DNA of 64,000 bases from Bin87 sp965115825 (GCA_965115825.1 OZ220464.1:1426001-1490000), one strand, 5' to 3'; shown: positions 34,097-42,398, numbered from the stretch's first letter. A program made the numbers and translations. The notes: a model not told the origin generated them from the letters alone.

Positions 34097-34126
34097 AAAA
34101 CAGGGGCGAGCCGCCATTCGCCCCTG
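34097..34126 (-). terminator. Terminator after the DAHP synthase gene
   Basis: On the minus strand CAGGGGCGA pairs with TCGCCCCTG around an 8-base loop and is followed by TTTTC. It lies 31 bases after the DAHP synthase stop and shares its AGGGGCGA arm with the hairpins at 14249 and 27482. Confidence 0.75.
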
Positions 34127-34156
34127 CGTAAGCGGGTTTAGTTCGGCCCTTGTGGT

Positions 34157-35206
34157 TCACGCGAGTTCGTCGTAGGCCCATTCCAGGAGGTTCACGGTTT
34201 CTTCCCAGCCGATGCAGGAGTCGGTGATGGATACGCCGTATTGCAGGGTGGCGGGGTCGGGGCCGAGCTTCTGGGCGCCGGGGTTGATGTTGCTTTCGAG
34301 CATGACGCCGACCAGGTTGGGGTTGCCGCCGATGCGCTGTCCGAGAACGTCTTCAAAGGCGATATGCTGGCGGGTGTGGTCTTTGTTGGAGTTGCCGTGG
34401 CTGCAATCCACCACGATGTTGGAGGGGGCGTCGGCTTTGCGCAAAGCATCGGCGGCGACGGCGATGGAGCGGGCGTCGAAGTTGGTGCCGCTGCGTCCGC
34501 CGCGCATGACCAGGTGGCAGTTCGGGTTGCCGCGGGTTTCCACGATGGAAGCCTGTCCGTCGTGATCAATGCCCAGGAAGCCCTGGGGGGTGCGGGCAGC
34601 AACGAGGGCGTCGACCGCGGTCTGGGGGTCTCCGTCAGTGCCGTTTTTGAAGCCTACGGGCATGGAGAGGCCGGAGGCCATTTGCCGGTGGGTCTGGCTT
34701 TCGGTGGTGCGCGCGCCGATGGCGGCCCAGGTTACGAGGTCGGAGACGTATTGGGGAACGATAGGGTCGAGGAATTCGGTGGCGGAGTACAGGCCGGCCT
34801 CGGATATTTCCATGAGCAGGCGGCGGGCGCGATGGAGGCCGTCTTCAATCGCGTAGGTGTCGTTGAGGTTGGGGTCGTAGATGAGGCCCTTCCAGCCTAT
34901 GGTGGTGCGGGGTTTTTCAAAATAGACGCGCATGACGACCATAATGCGGTCGTTGACCTGCTCTGCCAGGGGCTTGAGGCGTTTTGCATAGTCCAGGGCA
35001 GCCGAATGGTCGTGGATGGAGCAAGGGCCGACCATGACGACGAATCGGTCGTCCTCGTGGTTCAGCACTGCCTCCAGCTGCCGGCGTCCTGCCAGTACGG
35101 TGGACTGGGCGGTGGAAGAGAGGGGGATGTTGGCCTCCAGTTCCGATGGGCGAATTAATGCGCTGTTGCTCACGACGTTCACATCCTTGGCTTGTAGGGT
35201 TGCCAT
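34157..35206 (-). CDS. aroG: 3-deoxy-7-phosphoheptulonate synthase (DAHP synthase, AroG type)
   Basis: First step of the shikimate pathway: phosphoenolpyruvate plus erythrose-4-phosphate to DAHP. 349 residues, as in the E. coli AroF/G/H type. Signature segments: VMVGPCSIHD (metal Cys and substrate contacts), MRVYFEKPRTTIGWKGLI, GARTTESQTHRQMASGLSMP and VDCSHGNSNKDH. The ATG follows GGAGGA by 8 bases. Upstream, 58 bases before the gene, is a terminator preceded by a Phe/Tyr-rich leader peptide: expression is very probably attenuated by Phe and Tyr supply. trpA lies immediately upstream but has its own separate transcription unit. Confidence 0.96.
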   Translation of the reverse strand: MATLQAKDVNVVSNSALIRPSELEANIPLSSTAQSTVLAGRRQLEAVLNHEDDRFVVMVGPCSIHDHSAALDYAKRLKPLAEQVNDRIMVVMRVYFEKPRTTIGWKGLIYDPNLNDTYAIEDGLHRARRLLMEISEAGLYSATEFLDPIVPQYVSDLVTWAAIGARTTESQTHRQMASGLSMPVGFKNGTDGDPQTAVDALVAARTPQGFLGIDHDGQASIVETRGNPNCHLVMRGGRSGTNFDARSIAVAADALRKADAPSNIVVDCSHGNSNKDHTRQHIAFEDVLGQRIGGNPNLVGVMLESNINPGAQKLGPDPATLQYGVSITDSCIGWEETVNLLEWAYDELA

Positions 35207-35263
35207 CTTTTTAATCCTCCTGGATGTTGCGGGCTGGATGCTGCGGGGCGCCTCGGCAGGCTG

Positions 35264-35305
35264 TCAAAATCAAAAAGGACTTCAGCCTGCGTCCGGCTGA
35301 AGTCC
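35264..35305 (-). terminator. Attenuator terminator in the DAHP synthase leader
   Basis: On the minus strand GGACTTCAGCC (35305-35295), a 7-base loop, then the perfect complement GGCTGAAGTCC (35287-35277) and TTTTTGATTTTG. It lies between the leader peptide and the aroG start, so transcription must read through it to express aroG. Confidence 0.9.
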
Positions 35306-35349
35306 TGCCAAAGTGGTCGTAACCAGGGTTACCGGGCTTCACACGCCGG
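35295..35349 (-). promoter_or_regulatory. Predicted antiterminator helix competing with the aroG attenuator
   Basis: The segment CCGGCGTGTGAAG (35349-35337), inside the end of the leader peptide, can pair with CTTCAGCCGG (35302-35293) in two 5-bp blocks (TGAAG/CTTCA and CCGGC/GCCGG) around a 3-base bulge. This takes away the 5' arm of the terminator. A ribosome stalled at the Phe/Tyr codons would leave CCGGCGTGTGAAG free; one that reaches the stop would cover it. A small GTAACC/GGTTAC hairpin (35332-35319) lies between the two. Confidence 0.7.
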
Positions 35350-35433
35350 CTCTGCGCTGACCGCGCTGCGGTAAGCGTAAAAGTAAAAGGGGCGAAAATA
35401 CCCGACGGTGATTTGGCGTTGGACAGAGAGCAT
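35329..35433 (-). CDS. Leader peptide of aroG, 34 residues, Phe/Tyr-rich
   Basis: An ATG at 35433 opens a 34-codon frame ending in TAA at 35329-35331. Its centre reads GYFRPFYFYAY: three Phe and four Tyr in ten residues, the end products that control DAHP synthase. This is the layout of pheA- and trp-type attenuator peptides. The ATG begins 9 bases after the -10 box, so the transcript is leaderless or nearly so; no Shine-Dalgarno site is well placed. The peptide is too short and too biased for an independent function. Confidence 0.85.
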   Translation of the reverse strand: MLSVQRQITVGYFRPFYFYAYRSAVSAEPACEAR

Positions 35434-35442
35434 CGTGGCGAG

Positions 35443-35471
35443 ATGTTACTCCGCCAAGGAGGGGTTGTCAA
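35443..35471 (-). promoter_or_regulatory. Promoter of the aroG leader
   Basis: On the minus strand TTGACA (35471-35466), a 17-bp spacer, and TAACAT (35448-35443). It lies 33 bases beyond the trpA stop, so the leader and attenuator belong to aroG and not to trpA. Confidence 0.75.
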
Positions 35472-35503
35472 CGGCTGGCGGCGGTGATTTGAGATTCTTC
35501 AAA

Positions 35504-36319
35504 TCAGCTGCGTCCGGCCAGTGCGGCAACGACCTGACGGCCACGCTCGGCGGCTTCGGCAGGCGGCCCGTCAGCGAGGGCGCGAACCAAGGCGCTGCCA
35601 ACAACGGCAGCGTCGGCGCGGCGTCCTACGTCCAGCACGTGCTCACGGCGGGATATTCCGAACCCTACGGTTATGGGGAGGTCGGTGTGCTGGCGAACGC
35701 GGTTGACCAAGCCGAGGCCCCGGTCGGATACTTGGGAGCGCGCGCCGGTTACCCCGGTTACGCTAATGCAATAGACGAACCCGCCGCCGACGCCGACTGA
35801 GCGGGCAATGCTCTCGTCCGAGCTGGTGGGAGCCAGGAGCGGTATGAGGTGGATGCCAAAGGGAGCGAGATGGCGGGTCAGAGGCTGAGCTTCTTCGCTG
35901 GGGAGATCGACGATAATCAGTCCGTCCACGGTGGCGGCGCTGCAAGCTGCGGCGAACTGCTCCAGACCGTAGGACAGGAGCGGGTTGTAGTAGCCCATCA
36001 AAATGAGAGGGGTGTCGCCAATGCGAGGACGCAGGGCGGCGGCGGTGTCCAGGCAATCCTGGACGGTGACCCTGTTTTGCAGGGCGATGAAGCTGGACTC
36101 CTGTATGACGGGGCCCTCGCCCATAGGGTCACTGAAAGGAATACCGAGCTCAATGGCGTCGGCGCCGGCAGCGACTAGCTGGGGCACGATTTCCAGCGCC
36201 GCGTCGCGGTAGGGATGCCCGACGGTAAGGAAGACGACCAAGCCGGGCCGGCCTTCATTCTTGACGGCGGCAAACTTGGCTGCGATTCGGTCGGTAGGGG
36301 TGGTTGGTACTGCTGCCAT
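35504..36319 (-). CDS. trpA: Tryptophan synthase alpha subunit
   Basis: 271 residues. Cleaves indole-3-glycerol phosphate to indole, passed to the beta subunit. The catalytic Glu is in ELGIPFSDPMGEGPVIQ, with the catalytic Asp in the same block, and the phosphate loop is ITVGFGIS. The start is the ATG at 36319; an upstream TTG exists at 36343. trpB is not adjacent, in contrast to the usual trpBA order. A TAAAAT box lies 40 bases upstream (36364-36359) without a good -35. Confidence 0.95.
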   Translation of the reverse strand: MAAVPTTPTDRIAAKFAAVKNEGRPGLVVFLTVGHPYRDAALEIVPQLVAAGADAIELGIPFSDPMGEGPVIQESSFIALQNRVTVQDCLDTAAALRPRIGDTPLILMGYYNPLLSYGLEQFAAACSAATVDGLIIVDLPSEEAQPLTRHLAPFGIHLIPLLAPTSSDESIARSVGVGGGFVYCISVTGVTGARSQVSDRGLGLVNRVRQHTDLPITVGFGISRREHVLDVGRRADAAVVGSALVRALADGPPAEAAERGRQVVAALAGRS

Positions 36320-36721
36320 GGTGGGCCTCGGGTGCGGTAGCAAGCGCTGAATTAGCTTATTTTACCATCCGACAGGGGGAGGGAAGCTTGTCTGAATCGT
36401 GATTTACGGGATTTTAGGATTTTCATGATAGGGGGTTGGAGTGTGGGGTGGGTTGCAGCATGGTAGGGGAACTTAAGTTCCGGCAAAAGCCGGAACGACG
36501 GTATGGGGGATGCCCGGCAAGAGGTGCGCGCGTGGGGGAATGGTGGCGTTTGCAGAGTGGGATTATTGGGATTATAGCGTTGACGGCGGCGCAAGGTTGG
36601 AGTATATTTTCCGCTGACAGGGGAATTAGGTGGCTGTTTCGGAGTGCTCGTCCGCGTGTGGCTGGAGTGCGTCCTCTGATGATTGAGAAGTCGATAGCTG
36701 CAAATGGCACAGTGAGCGCTG
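36320..36721. other. Intergenic stretch with two overlapping palindromes
   Basis: No gene is supported. At 36469-36496 the palindrome GAACTTAAGTTC overlaps the hairpin GTTCCGGC-AAAA-GCCGGAAC. The minus strand then continues through runs like AAAATCCTAAAATCCCGTAA (near 36410). This mixture looks like a small dispersed repeat rather than gene control. Confidence 0.5.
36469..36496. repeat. Overlapping palindromes GAACTTAAGTTC and GTTCCGGC/GCCGGAAC
   Basis: The 12-bp palindrome and the 8-bp hairpin stem share the bases GTTC (36477-36480), allowing two alternative folds. Possible repetitive extragenic palindrome. Only one copy is in the window. Confidence 0.5.
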
Positions 36722-37891
36722 ATGCTGATCCCGACGGCTTACCGGGCAAGCTATGAGAAGGCCCGGACGGTTAACCTTACGCTGGCCGATGAGTATATGA
36801 CGCGCACCACGGTGGGCGACCCGTTGGCTGACGCGGCGGCAGAATCGTTGTGGGGCCTGCGGCAGCGTGAGATTCACGGGTTTATTAACGCGGGGATGGA
36901 GCAGCAGTATGCTCTGCTGCGTACCGCGCCGGAGCCGGTGAGGGAGTTTTTTGACCGAATTTCTGCTGCTCCCAAGTGGTTTGACCGGGAAAGGGCATAT
37001 CTCGGACGGGCGGCGTTCCATAAGTACTCCGACCTGTTCATTCCGGCCTTTTTCGTATCGACCTTGCGAAATGCGGCGACGCTGATAGCGAAAGCGTTTT
37101 ACACCACCGGGCGGGTGCTGAGCCCTTACGCACACCGGCGCATCAGACAGAATACGCGGCATTTTATTGAGATAATGCTGCCGGGTTCTCTGGAGCGCAG
37201 CGGGGATGGCTGGAAGCTGTCGGTGCGCATCCGCCTAGTTCATGCGCAGGTTCGGAAGCTGATTCGCGATTCCGGGGAGTGGGATGAATCGGTATATGGG
37301 GCGCCCATCAGCGCGGCGCACAACGGCTTGGCTTCGGCCAATTTTTCGGCGACGATGCTGCGACACGCGGAGATGCTGGGGGCGCGGATGAACGAAGCGG
37401 AGCGAGTGGGCTTTATGCAGACGTGGCGTTATGCCTCATACCTGATTGGCACCCCGGAGCAGTTGCTTTTTGAGGGCGATGAGGCGGCTACGCATGAGCT
37501 TTATCGCATCGGGCGCATTTGCGAACCACCGCCGGGCCCGGAATCGACAGCAGTGGCGAATGCGCTGATTCGGGCGCTGCCAGACATTGCTGGCATGAGC
37601 GATCCGAAAGTGCGTGAGAATTTCGTGCGACATTCCTACCGAGTTTCGCGTGCGCTGCTGGGGAACGAACTGGCTGACCAGTTGGAGTTTCCCCGGTCGC
37701 GGACGTTTGGGCTGCTGCCTGGGCTGAGGCTGCGTCGTCGGACGTATTTGCTGGCTCGGCAGTTGAATCGTGGGGTAGCTGAACGATGGCGGGGCAATAA
37801 CTTCGTCTTTCTGCTGGAGGCCGCAGCACTGCTTGACCTCAGTTATCAGCTTCCCGACCAGTTGCAGGCCAGCAGGACGACGCCATGGTAG
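36722..37891 (+). CDS. Oxygenase MpaB / latex-clearing-protein family (DUF2236)
   Basis: 389 residues. Helical DUF2236 fold that binds b-type heme in the rubber oxygenase Lcp. The core signature is RIRLVHAQVRKLI with conserved Arg, His and Arg, preceded by FVSTLRNAATLIAKAFYTTG and followed by ISAAHNGLASANFS. Fungal MpaB and bacterial Lcp cleave isoprenoid chains oxidatively. The stop overlaps the sulfotransferase start by 7 bases (ATGGTAG), indicating tight coupling. No good ribosome binding site is seen before the ATG. Confidence 0.85.
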   Translation: MLIPTAYRASYEKARTVNLTLADEYMTRTTVGDPLADAAAESLWGLRQREIHGFINAGMEQQYALLRTAPEPVREFFDRISAAPKWFDRERAYLGRAAFHKYSDLFIPAFFVSTLRNAATLIAKAFYTTGRVLSPYAHRRIRQNTRHFIEIMLPGSLERSGDGWKLSVRIRLVHAQVRKLIRDSGEWDESVYGAPISAAHNGLASANFSATMLRHAEMLGARMNEAERVGFMQTWRYASYLIGTPEQLLFEGDEAATHELYRIGRICEPPPGPESTAVANALIRALPDIAGMSDPKVRENFVRHSYRVSRALLGNELADQLEFPRSRTFGLLPGLRLRRRTYLLARQLNRGVAERWRGNNFVFLLEAAALLDLSYQLPDQLQASRTTPW

Positions 37892-38961
37892 ACCCTGCGG
37901 CTGGGGACAGGATACCGCCGGTCTTCGTGTTGAGCACGGGACGCTGCGGCTCCACCATGGTGTCGGATATTTTGAAGACCCATCCGGCGGTGCTCAGTCT
38001 TTCAGAGTTCTTTTCCTTTACCAGCCTGGCTGCGTTCCGTCGCCGGCGCTGCTCTGGGGAATGGCTGTGGGGTCTGCTGAGTCGACAACAAGCCCGGACG
38101 CGGCTGATGCTGATGGGGGACTTTGAGGAGCTGCTCTATCCGTTCGGGCAGCCGGGCGCGCGGTTCACCCGGGCCGACGTGCCGCCGATTTTGTGCGGGA
38201 CTCTACCGCACATTACGGAGCAGCATGAGGATCTTTATGATGAGATGGGGCCAGTGGTCAGGGCCTGGCCTGAGCGGCCGGCCAACGAACAGTACCGCCG
38301 GCTTTTTGAGTGGCTTTGCCAGCGATTTGACAAGAGGGTGTGGGTGGAACGCTCCGGCGGTTCGTTACTCTCCGCATCCATTTTGATGCGGCAGTTTCCG
38401 GAGGCGCGGATAATCCACGTATATCGGGACGGCCGGGACGTGGCGCTATCCATGAACAGGCATTATTTGTTTCGAACGATTGTGGCCTCTTTTCACGCTT
38501 TGCGGATAGGTTCTGTGGATTTGCTTTCGATGCTGCGCCACCAGCGGCTTTGGGAGCTGCTGATGGTTCGGCTGGTGCCGTTCATCAGCAGGTTTTCTAT
38601 GTCTCGGCAGCTGCCTTATGACAAGTTGGAACTGCCGGATTTTGGGGCATTCTGGAGTCGTATGATTGAGCACGGCGACCGGCAGTTTGCGGGCCTTGCC
38701 TCGAGCTCGCTGCTTAACGTTAAGTTTGAGGATGTACAGGCGGAGCCGGAAGAGGAGATCAGGCGCATCATCCGGTTCATATCCCCGGAGCTGGAGGATG
38801 ACGGCTGGGTGCGGCAAGCGGCATTGGTACCGCGCCCCTCTGCGCCACGGTATCCGGGTCTCGACCCAGCGCAGTTGGCGGCTCTTACTCGGGCTTGTCG
38901 TCCGGGGTTGGAGAGTCTTGGCTATCCGGTGGGGCCGGCGGTTCCTGAATCTATAATCTAG
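37885..38961 (+). CDS. Sulfotransferase family protein
   Basis: 358 residues. The 5'-phosphosulfate loop is VLSTGRCGSTMVSDIL and the 3'-phosphate motif is VYRDGRDVALSMNR; ENVKFEDVQAEPEEEIRRI-like sequence (LLNVKFEDVQAEPEEEI) closes the domain. It transfers sulfate from PAPS to an acceptor that cannot be identified. Translationally coupled to DUF2236 and followed by the APS kinase gene that would provide its cofactor. Confidence 0.88.
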   Translation: MVDPAAGDRIPPVFVLSTGRCGSTMVSDILKTHPAVLSLSEFFSFTSLAAFRRRRCSGEWLWGLLSRQQARTRLMLMGDFEELLYPFGQPGARFTRADVPPILCGTLPHITEQHEDLYDEMGPVVRAWPERPANEQYRRLFEWLCQRFDKRVWVERSGGSLLSASILMRQFPEARIIHVYRDGRDVALSMNRHYLFRTIVASFHALRIGSVDLLSMLRHQRLWELLMVRLVPFISRFSMSRQLPYDKLELPDFGAFWSRMIEHGDRQFAGLASSSLLNVKFEDVQAEPEEEIRRIIRFISPELEDDGWVRQAALVPRPSAPRYPGLDPAQLAALTRACRPGLESLGYPVGPAVPESII

Positions 38962-39234
38962 TTTGCGCTGCGGCGCCCGGTGAGAGAAGCAATGTGCAAC
39001 CCGCATAGGCCTAGGGGTTTCAGGGCTCTCTTCAGCGTCTCGGAGCGCGTTGCGAACGTGCGGCGTACCGGGCTGCCTTGGCATCAGGTTCTGGCAATTA
39101 GCGCGGCGAACTACTGGCTTCGCTTGCGGCGCGGCAGTATGTGCTGCGGGAAGCCCGGCCAACCAGGGTGTTGAGCGCGCTGATCTGGCCCGGCGTGTCC
39201 GGGCATGGCGCAATACCAGCAAGGAGATTTAGCG

Positions 39235-39864
39235 ATGACCGACGGTTCCAGCAATGTGTTCTGGCAGGATTATACGGTGGCGCGGACCGACCGCACAGCA
39301 CTGTTGCATCAGGAGCCGTTGGTGTTGTGGCTGACTGGGCTTTCCGGGGCGGGCAAGACTACCCTGGCGAATTTTCTGGCCAAGCGACTTTATGACGACG
39401 GGTATCACGCTTACGTGCTGGACGGGGATAATCTGCGGCACGGATTGAACCGGGACCTGGACTTCGGCGAAGCGGCGCGCCGGGAAAACGTCCGTCGGAT
39501 GGCGGAAGTGGCTGGATTGATGTACGACGCAGGGCTGATTACGCTGGCGGCGTGCATATCTCCGTTTCGGTCGGAGCGTGATTTTGCGCGTAGCCTGCTG
39601 CCGCCGGGGCGTATGGTGGAGGTGTTCGTGGATACGCCTCTGGAAGTGTGCGAGCAGCGGGATGCCAAAGGACTGTACCGCAGGGCGCGGGCCGGCGAGA
39701 TAACGAATTTCACAGGCATCGACTCGCCGTTTGAGCGTCCGGAGAAGCCCGAGCTGGTCATTGACACCAGTGAGCGCTCGCCGGAGGGATGCGCCCATAT
39801 CATGATGGAGTATCTGCGCCGCCGCGGGCTGTTGTCTCCGCCTACAGCCCAAACATCACCGTAG
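39235..39864 (+). CDS. cysC: Adenylylsulfate (APS) kinase
   Basis: 209 residues. Phosphorylates APS to PAPS. P-loop LTGLSGAGKTTLA, then DGDNLRHGLNRDLDF (substrate contacts), ENVRRMAEVAGL and the lid region with FTGIDSPFERPE. The ATG at 39235 has AAGGAG 8-10 bases upstream. ATP sulfurylase (cysN/cysD or sat) is not in the window. The gene is 273 bases downstream of the sulfotransferase gene, and the interval holds no gene. Its last 23 bases overlap the convergent CPBP gene. Confidence 0.95.
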   Translation: MTDGSSNVFWQDYTVARTDRTALLHQEPLVLWLTGLSGAGKTTLANFLAKRLYDDGYHAYVLDGDNLRHGLNRDLDFGEAARRENVRRMAEVAGLMYDAGLITLAACISPFRSERDFARSLLPPGRMVEVFVDTPLEVCEQRDAKGLYRRARAGEITNFTGIDSPFERPEKPELVIDTSERSPEGCAHIMMEYLRRRGLLSPPTAQTSP

Positions 39865-40624
39865 AAATCGCCAGCAGGTTCTGGGTCGCGTGGACGGCGA
39901 TGCAGGGGAGTACGGAGCCGGCATATCGATAGAGGGCGCCCAGCAGGAGGGCGGTAACGAAGACGGGAATGATAACGCCAGGCTGAAGGTGAAGCGCTGC
40001 GAACAGCGCGGACGACACCACCAGGGCGGGAACAAAACCCCAGCTGTGGGACAACCCGCGCAGCACGAAACCGCGAAAGAAAACCTCTTCGGCGATGGGC
40101 GTTGCCACTGCCAGAGCGATGACGCTGAAAATGACCCACTCGCCGGGCAGCAGCAGGTTTGACGGCAGAGGCGGAGGGGTTAAGAAGTTCCAGCCCAAAG
40201 CCGTGGCTGCCCTCTCATAAAGATAGGCGAAACCGAGGTTGGCTCCGAATGCGATAAAGCTCGCAGCCAGGACGCGCCACAGCGGTATATGGGGACGCGC
40301 CAAACCTATTGACGCCAGCGGGGGCGGCCATGCGCGCAACGCCAGCAACCAGATCAGGGCAAGCTGCGCCAGCGCCAGCAACGTGGCGGCTATGACCGTG
40401 GCCGGCGCTAGGGAAATCAGCTGGGCCAGGGAGCCGGCAAGAAGCGCAGCGGGAATCAGGGCCAGGATGCCGAGGGCAACGGGCCAGAATCCCCAGGTCG
40501 CGGCGCCCCGTGGCGGCAAGGCGGCGTTCTGGTCGACGTCTGGGCCGGTTGGATGGCCGCAAGCAGGGCAGACGGTATTTCCCAAGAGCAGCGTGCGGCC
40601 GCATTGGGTGCAGTATGAGCGCAT
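39842..40624 (-). CDS. Zinc-ribbon CPBP (CAAX/Abi) intramembrane metalloprotease
   Basis: 260 residues. The N-terminus CTQCGRTLLLGNTVCPACG is a four-Cys zinc ribbon, followed by about seven membrane helices. CPBP motif 1 is AEEVFFRGFVLRG, motif 2 is ALFAALHLQPG, and HATQNLL carries the last metal ligand. CPBP proteins process prenylated or bacteriocin-like peptides, or act as self-immunity factors. The start is at the ATG 40624, directly before the ribbon. Confidence 0.88.
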   Translation of the reverse strand: MRSYCTQCGRTLLLGNTVCPACGHPTGPDVDQNAALPPRGAATWGFWPVALGILALIPAALLAGSLAQLISLAPATVIAATLLALAQLALIWLLALRAWPPPLASIGLARPHIPLWRVLAASFIAFGANLGFAYLYERAATALGWNFLTPPPLPSNLLLPGEWVIFSVIALAVATPIAEEVFFRGFVLRGLSHSWGFVPALVVSSALFAALHLQPGVIIPVFVTALLLGALYRYAGSVLPCIAVHATQNLLAISTVMFGL

Positions 40625-40729
40625 CAGGGCCAGTATAGCCGATTGCCAACGGTGTCGGCTTGCGCCATAATGGCGGTAGGCCGCCGCCAATGCCGACCAC
40701 ACTGAACCTTGCGGCGGCGCAGGGGAATT

Positions 40730-40948
40730 ATGTCCAACGACGCCTATTCCGCCGATGCTTATTCCGCAATGACCGATGAGACGTTTCGCATAGTCGCCGC
40801 CAGCTACGGGCTGGACGCTTCGGATGCGGAACGGATGTCGGATTTGCAGCGCCGGGTCGCGCTGATGCGTCAAGGGCTGGCGCGGCTGAACGAAATAGAC
40901 GTTGCCGGAGCCGAGTCTCCGTCGGTATTTACGCCGGTCGTCCGGTAG
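40730..40948 (+). CDS. Small GatC/AtzG-like amidase partner
   Basis: 72 residues, ATG at 40730 with AGGGGA upstream. The pattern ETFRIVAASYGL (helix), DAERMSDLQRRVALMRQGLA (helix) and an extended tail NEIDVAGAESPSVFTPVV resembles GatC and the AtzG family. Those small chains wrap around and stabilise an amidase-signature partner. The partner gene follows 37 bases downstream. The family match is by eye and of moderate strength. Confidence 0.65.
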   Translation: MSNDAYSADAYSAMTDETFRIVAASYGLDASDAERMSDLQRRVALMRQGLARLNEIDVAGAESPSVFTPVVR

Positions 40949-40985
40949 TTTTTCCGAGCCGCACTCCGTATTGCGAGGTCGTTTC

Positions 40986-42398
40986 ATGCCAGATACCGAA
41001 CTGCACTATATGTCGGCCTGGGAGCTGTCCGGGCTGATTAGAGACGGGCAGGTGTCGCCGGTGGAGGTGGTTGAAGCGTGTCTGACGCGGATTGAGGAAA
41101 CCGAGCCGACGCTGAACTCGTTCATCACACTGCTGCCCGAGCAGGCTCGGGCGGCATCGCGCCGGGCCGAGGGGGAGATTCGCAGGGGTAATTATCGCGG
41201 CCCACTCCATGGCATTCCGGTGGGGTTGAAAGACCTGTTCAACACGGCCGGCGTGCGCACAACGTCGGGGACGCGCATTTACGACGCCTACGTACCGGCC
41301 GAGGACTGCACGGTGGCGGCCCGCTTTCGGGAGGCCGGCGCCATCCTGCTGGGCAAGCTGAATATGCACCCGCTGGCGTTCGGGCCGACGGGTGAAAACG
41401 GGGATTACGGGCACATGCATAACCCGTGGAATCCGGAGCGCATCACCGGGGGGTCCAGCGGGGGAAGCGGTTCGGCGACGGCGGCGGGGCAGTGCCACAT
41501 CACCATGGGCAGCGATACGGGAGGCAGCGTGCGGATCCCTGCGGCGCTGTGCGGCATCGTGGGGCTGAAACCCACCTACGGGCGGGTGAGCCGGGCGGGA
41601 CTGACGCCGCTGTCGTGGTGCCTGGACCATCCCGGGCCGATGACCCGCACAGTGGAAGACGCGGCTCTGGCGATGAATGTTATCGCCGGGTACGATCCCC
41701 GGGATGCGGCTACGGCAAACGTTCCGGTTCCAGATTATACGTCGGCGTTGATGGGAGACGCGCGCGGGCTACGCATCGGCGTGGTGAAGGAGTATTTTGA
41801 GACTGAGGTTGATGCCGGCGTTGCGGATTTGGCGCAGCGGGCTATCGCCGAGCTGGGGGAACTGGGGGCGGAAATAGTGGATGTGTCACTGCCAATGTAC
41901 CAATACGCGCAGCCTATCAGCAACGCTATTTTGAGCGCGGAGGCAACGGCGGCGCACCAGGATGCGCTGCTGAACCATGGGGACAAGCTCTATCCCCAGG
42001 TGCGCGACCGGCTGGAAGAAGGGTTGTTTATATCGGCCGGCGAATACCTGCGAGCGCAACAGGCTAGGCAGGTATTCTGCGCGCAAGTGGATGACTTGCT
42101 GCGGGAAGTTGACCTGCTGGCCGGCCCGGTGGAACCGGTAACGGCTCCGGCAATCCTGGAGCGACGTATTGAAGTGGGCGGTGAGTGGCTGCCGGCAGTG
42201 CCCATGCTGACCAAGTACACGCGGGTGTACAACATTACCGGGTCGCCGGCCATTTCGCTACCGTGCGGCTTTGCTGATGATGGCCTTCCGGTGGGTCTGC
42301 ATCTGGCCGGGCGCAACTTTGACGAGCTGACCGTGCTGCGGGCCGCCTATGCGTACCAGCAGGCCAACGAGTGGCATACCCGGCGGCCGCCGCTGTAA
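40986..42398 (+). CDS. Amidase-signature family hydrolase (GatA/AtzE-like)
   Basis: 470 residues from the ATG at 40986. The Ser-cisSer-Lys triad is complete: Lys in PVGLKDLF, cis-Ser in GGSSGGSGSATAAG, nucleophile Ser in GSDTGGSVRIPAALC. Total length is near GatA. Because there is no gatB nearby and a small AtzG-like gene precedes it, an amidase of a ring-opened or biuret-type substrate, or a GatCA-like amidase, is more likely than a tRNA amidotransferase. No way to decide from sequence alone. Confidence 0.92.
   Translation: MPDTELHYMSAWELSGLIRDGQVSPVEVVEACLTRIEETEPTLNSFITLLPEQARAASRRAEGEIRRGNYRGPLHGIPVGLKDLFNTAGVRTTSGTRIYDAYVPAEDCTVAARFREAGAILLGKLNMHPLAFGPTGENGDYGHMHNPWNPERITGGSSGGSGSATAAGQCHITMGSDTGGSVRIPAALCGIVGLKPTYGRVSRAGLTPLSWCLDHPGPMTRTVEDAALAMNVIAGYDPRDAATANVPVPDYTSALMGDARGLRIGVVKEYFETEVDAGVADLAQRAIAELGELGAEIVDVSLPMYQYAQPISNAILSAEATAAHQDALLNHGDKLYPQVRDRLEEGLFISAGEYLRAQQARQVFCAQVDDLLREVDLLAGPVEPVTAPAILERRIEVGGEWLPAVPMLTKYTRVYNITGSPAISLPCGFADDGLPVGLHLAGRNFDELTVLRAAYAYQQANEWHTRRPPL

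Noticed and set aside
35264..35305. Reading this hairpin simply as the trpA terminator
   Set aside because: A good promoter and the Phe/Tyr leader peptide lie between trpA and the hairpin, so it controls aroG.
38962..39234. Short frame 38980-39174 between the sulfotransferase and APS kinase genes
   Set aside because: No ribosome binding site, Arg/Cys-rich composition and no motif; treated as non-coding.
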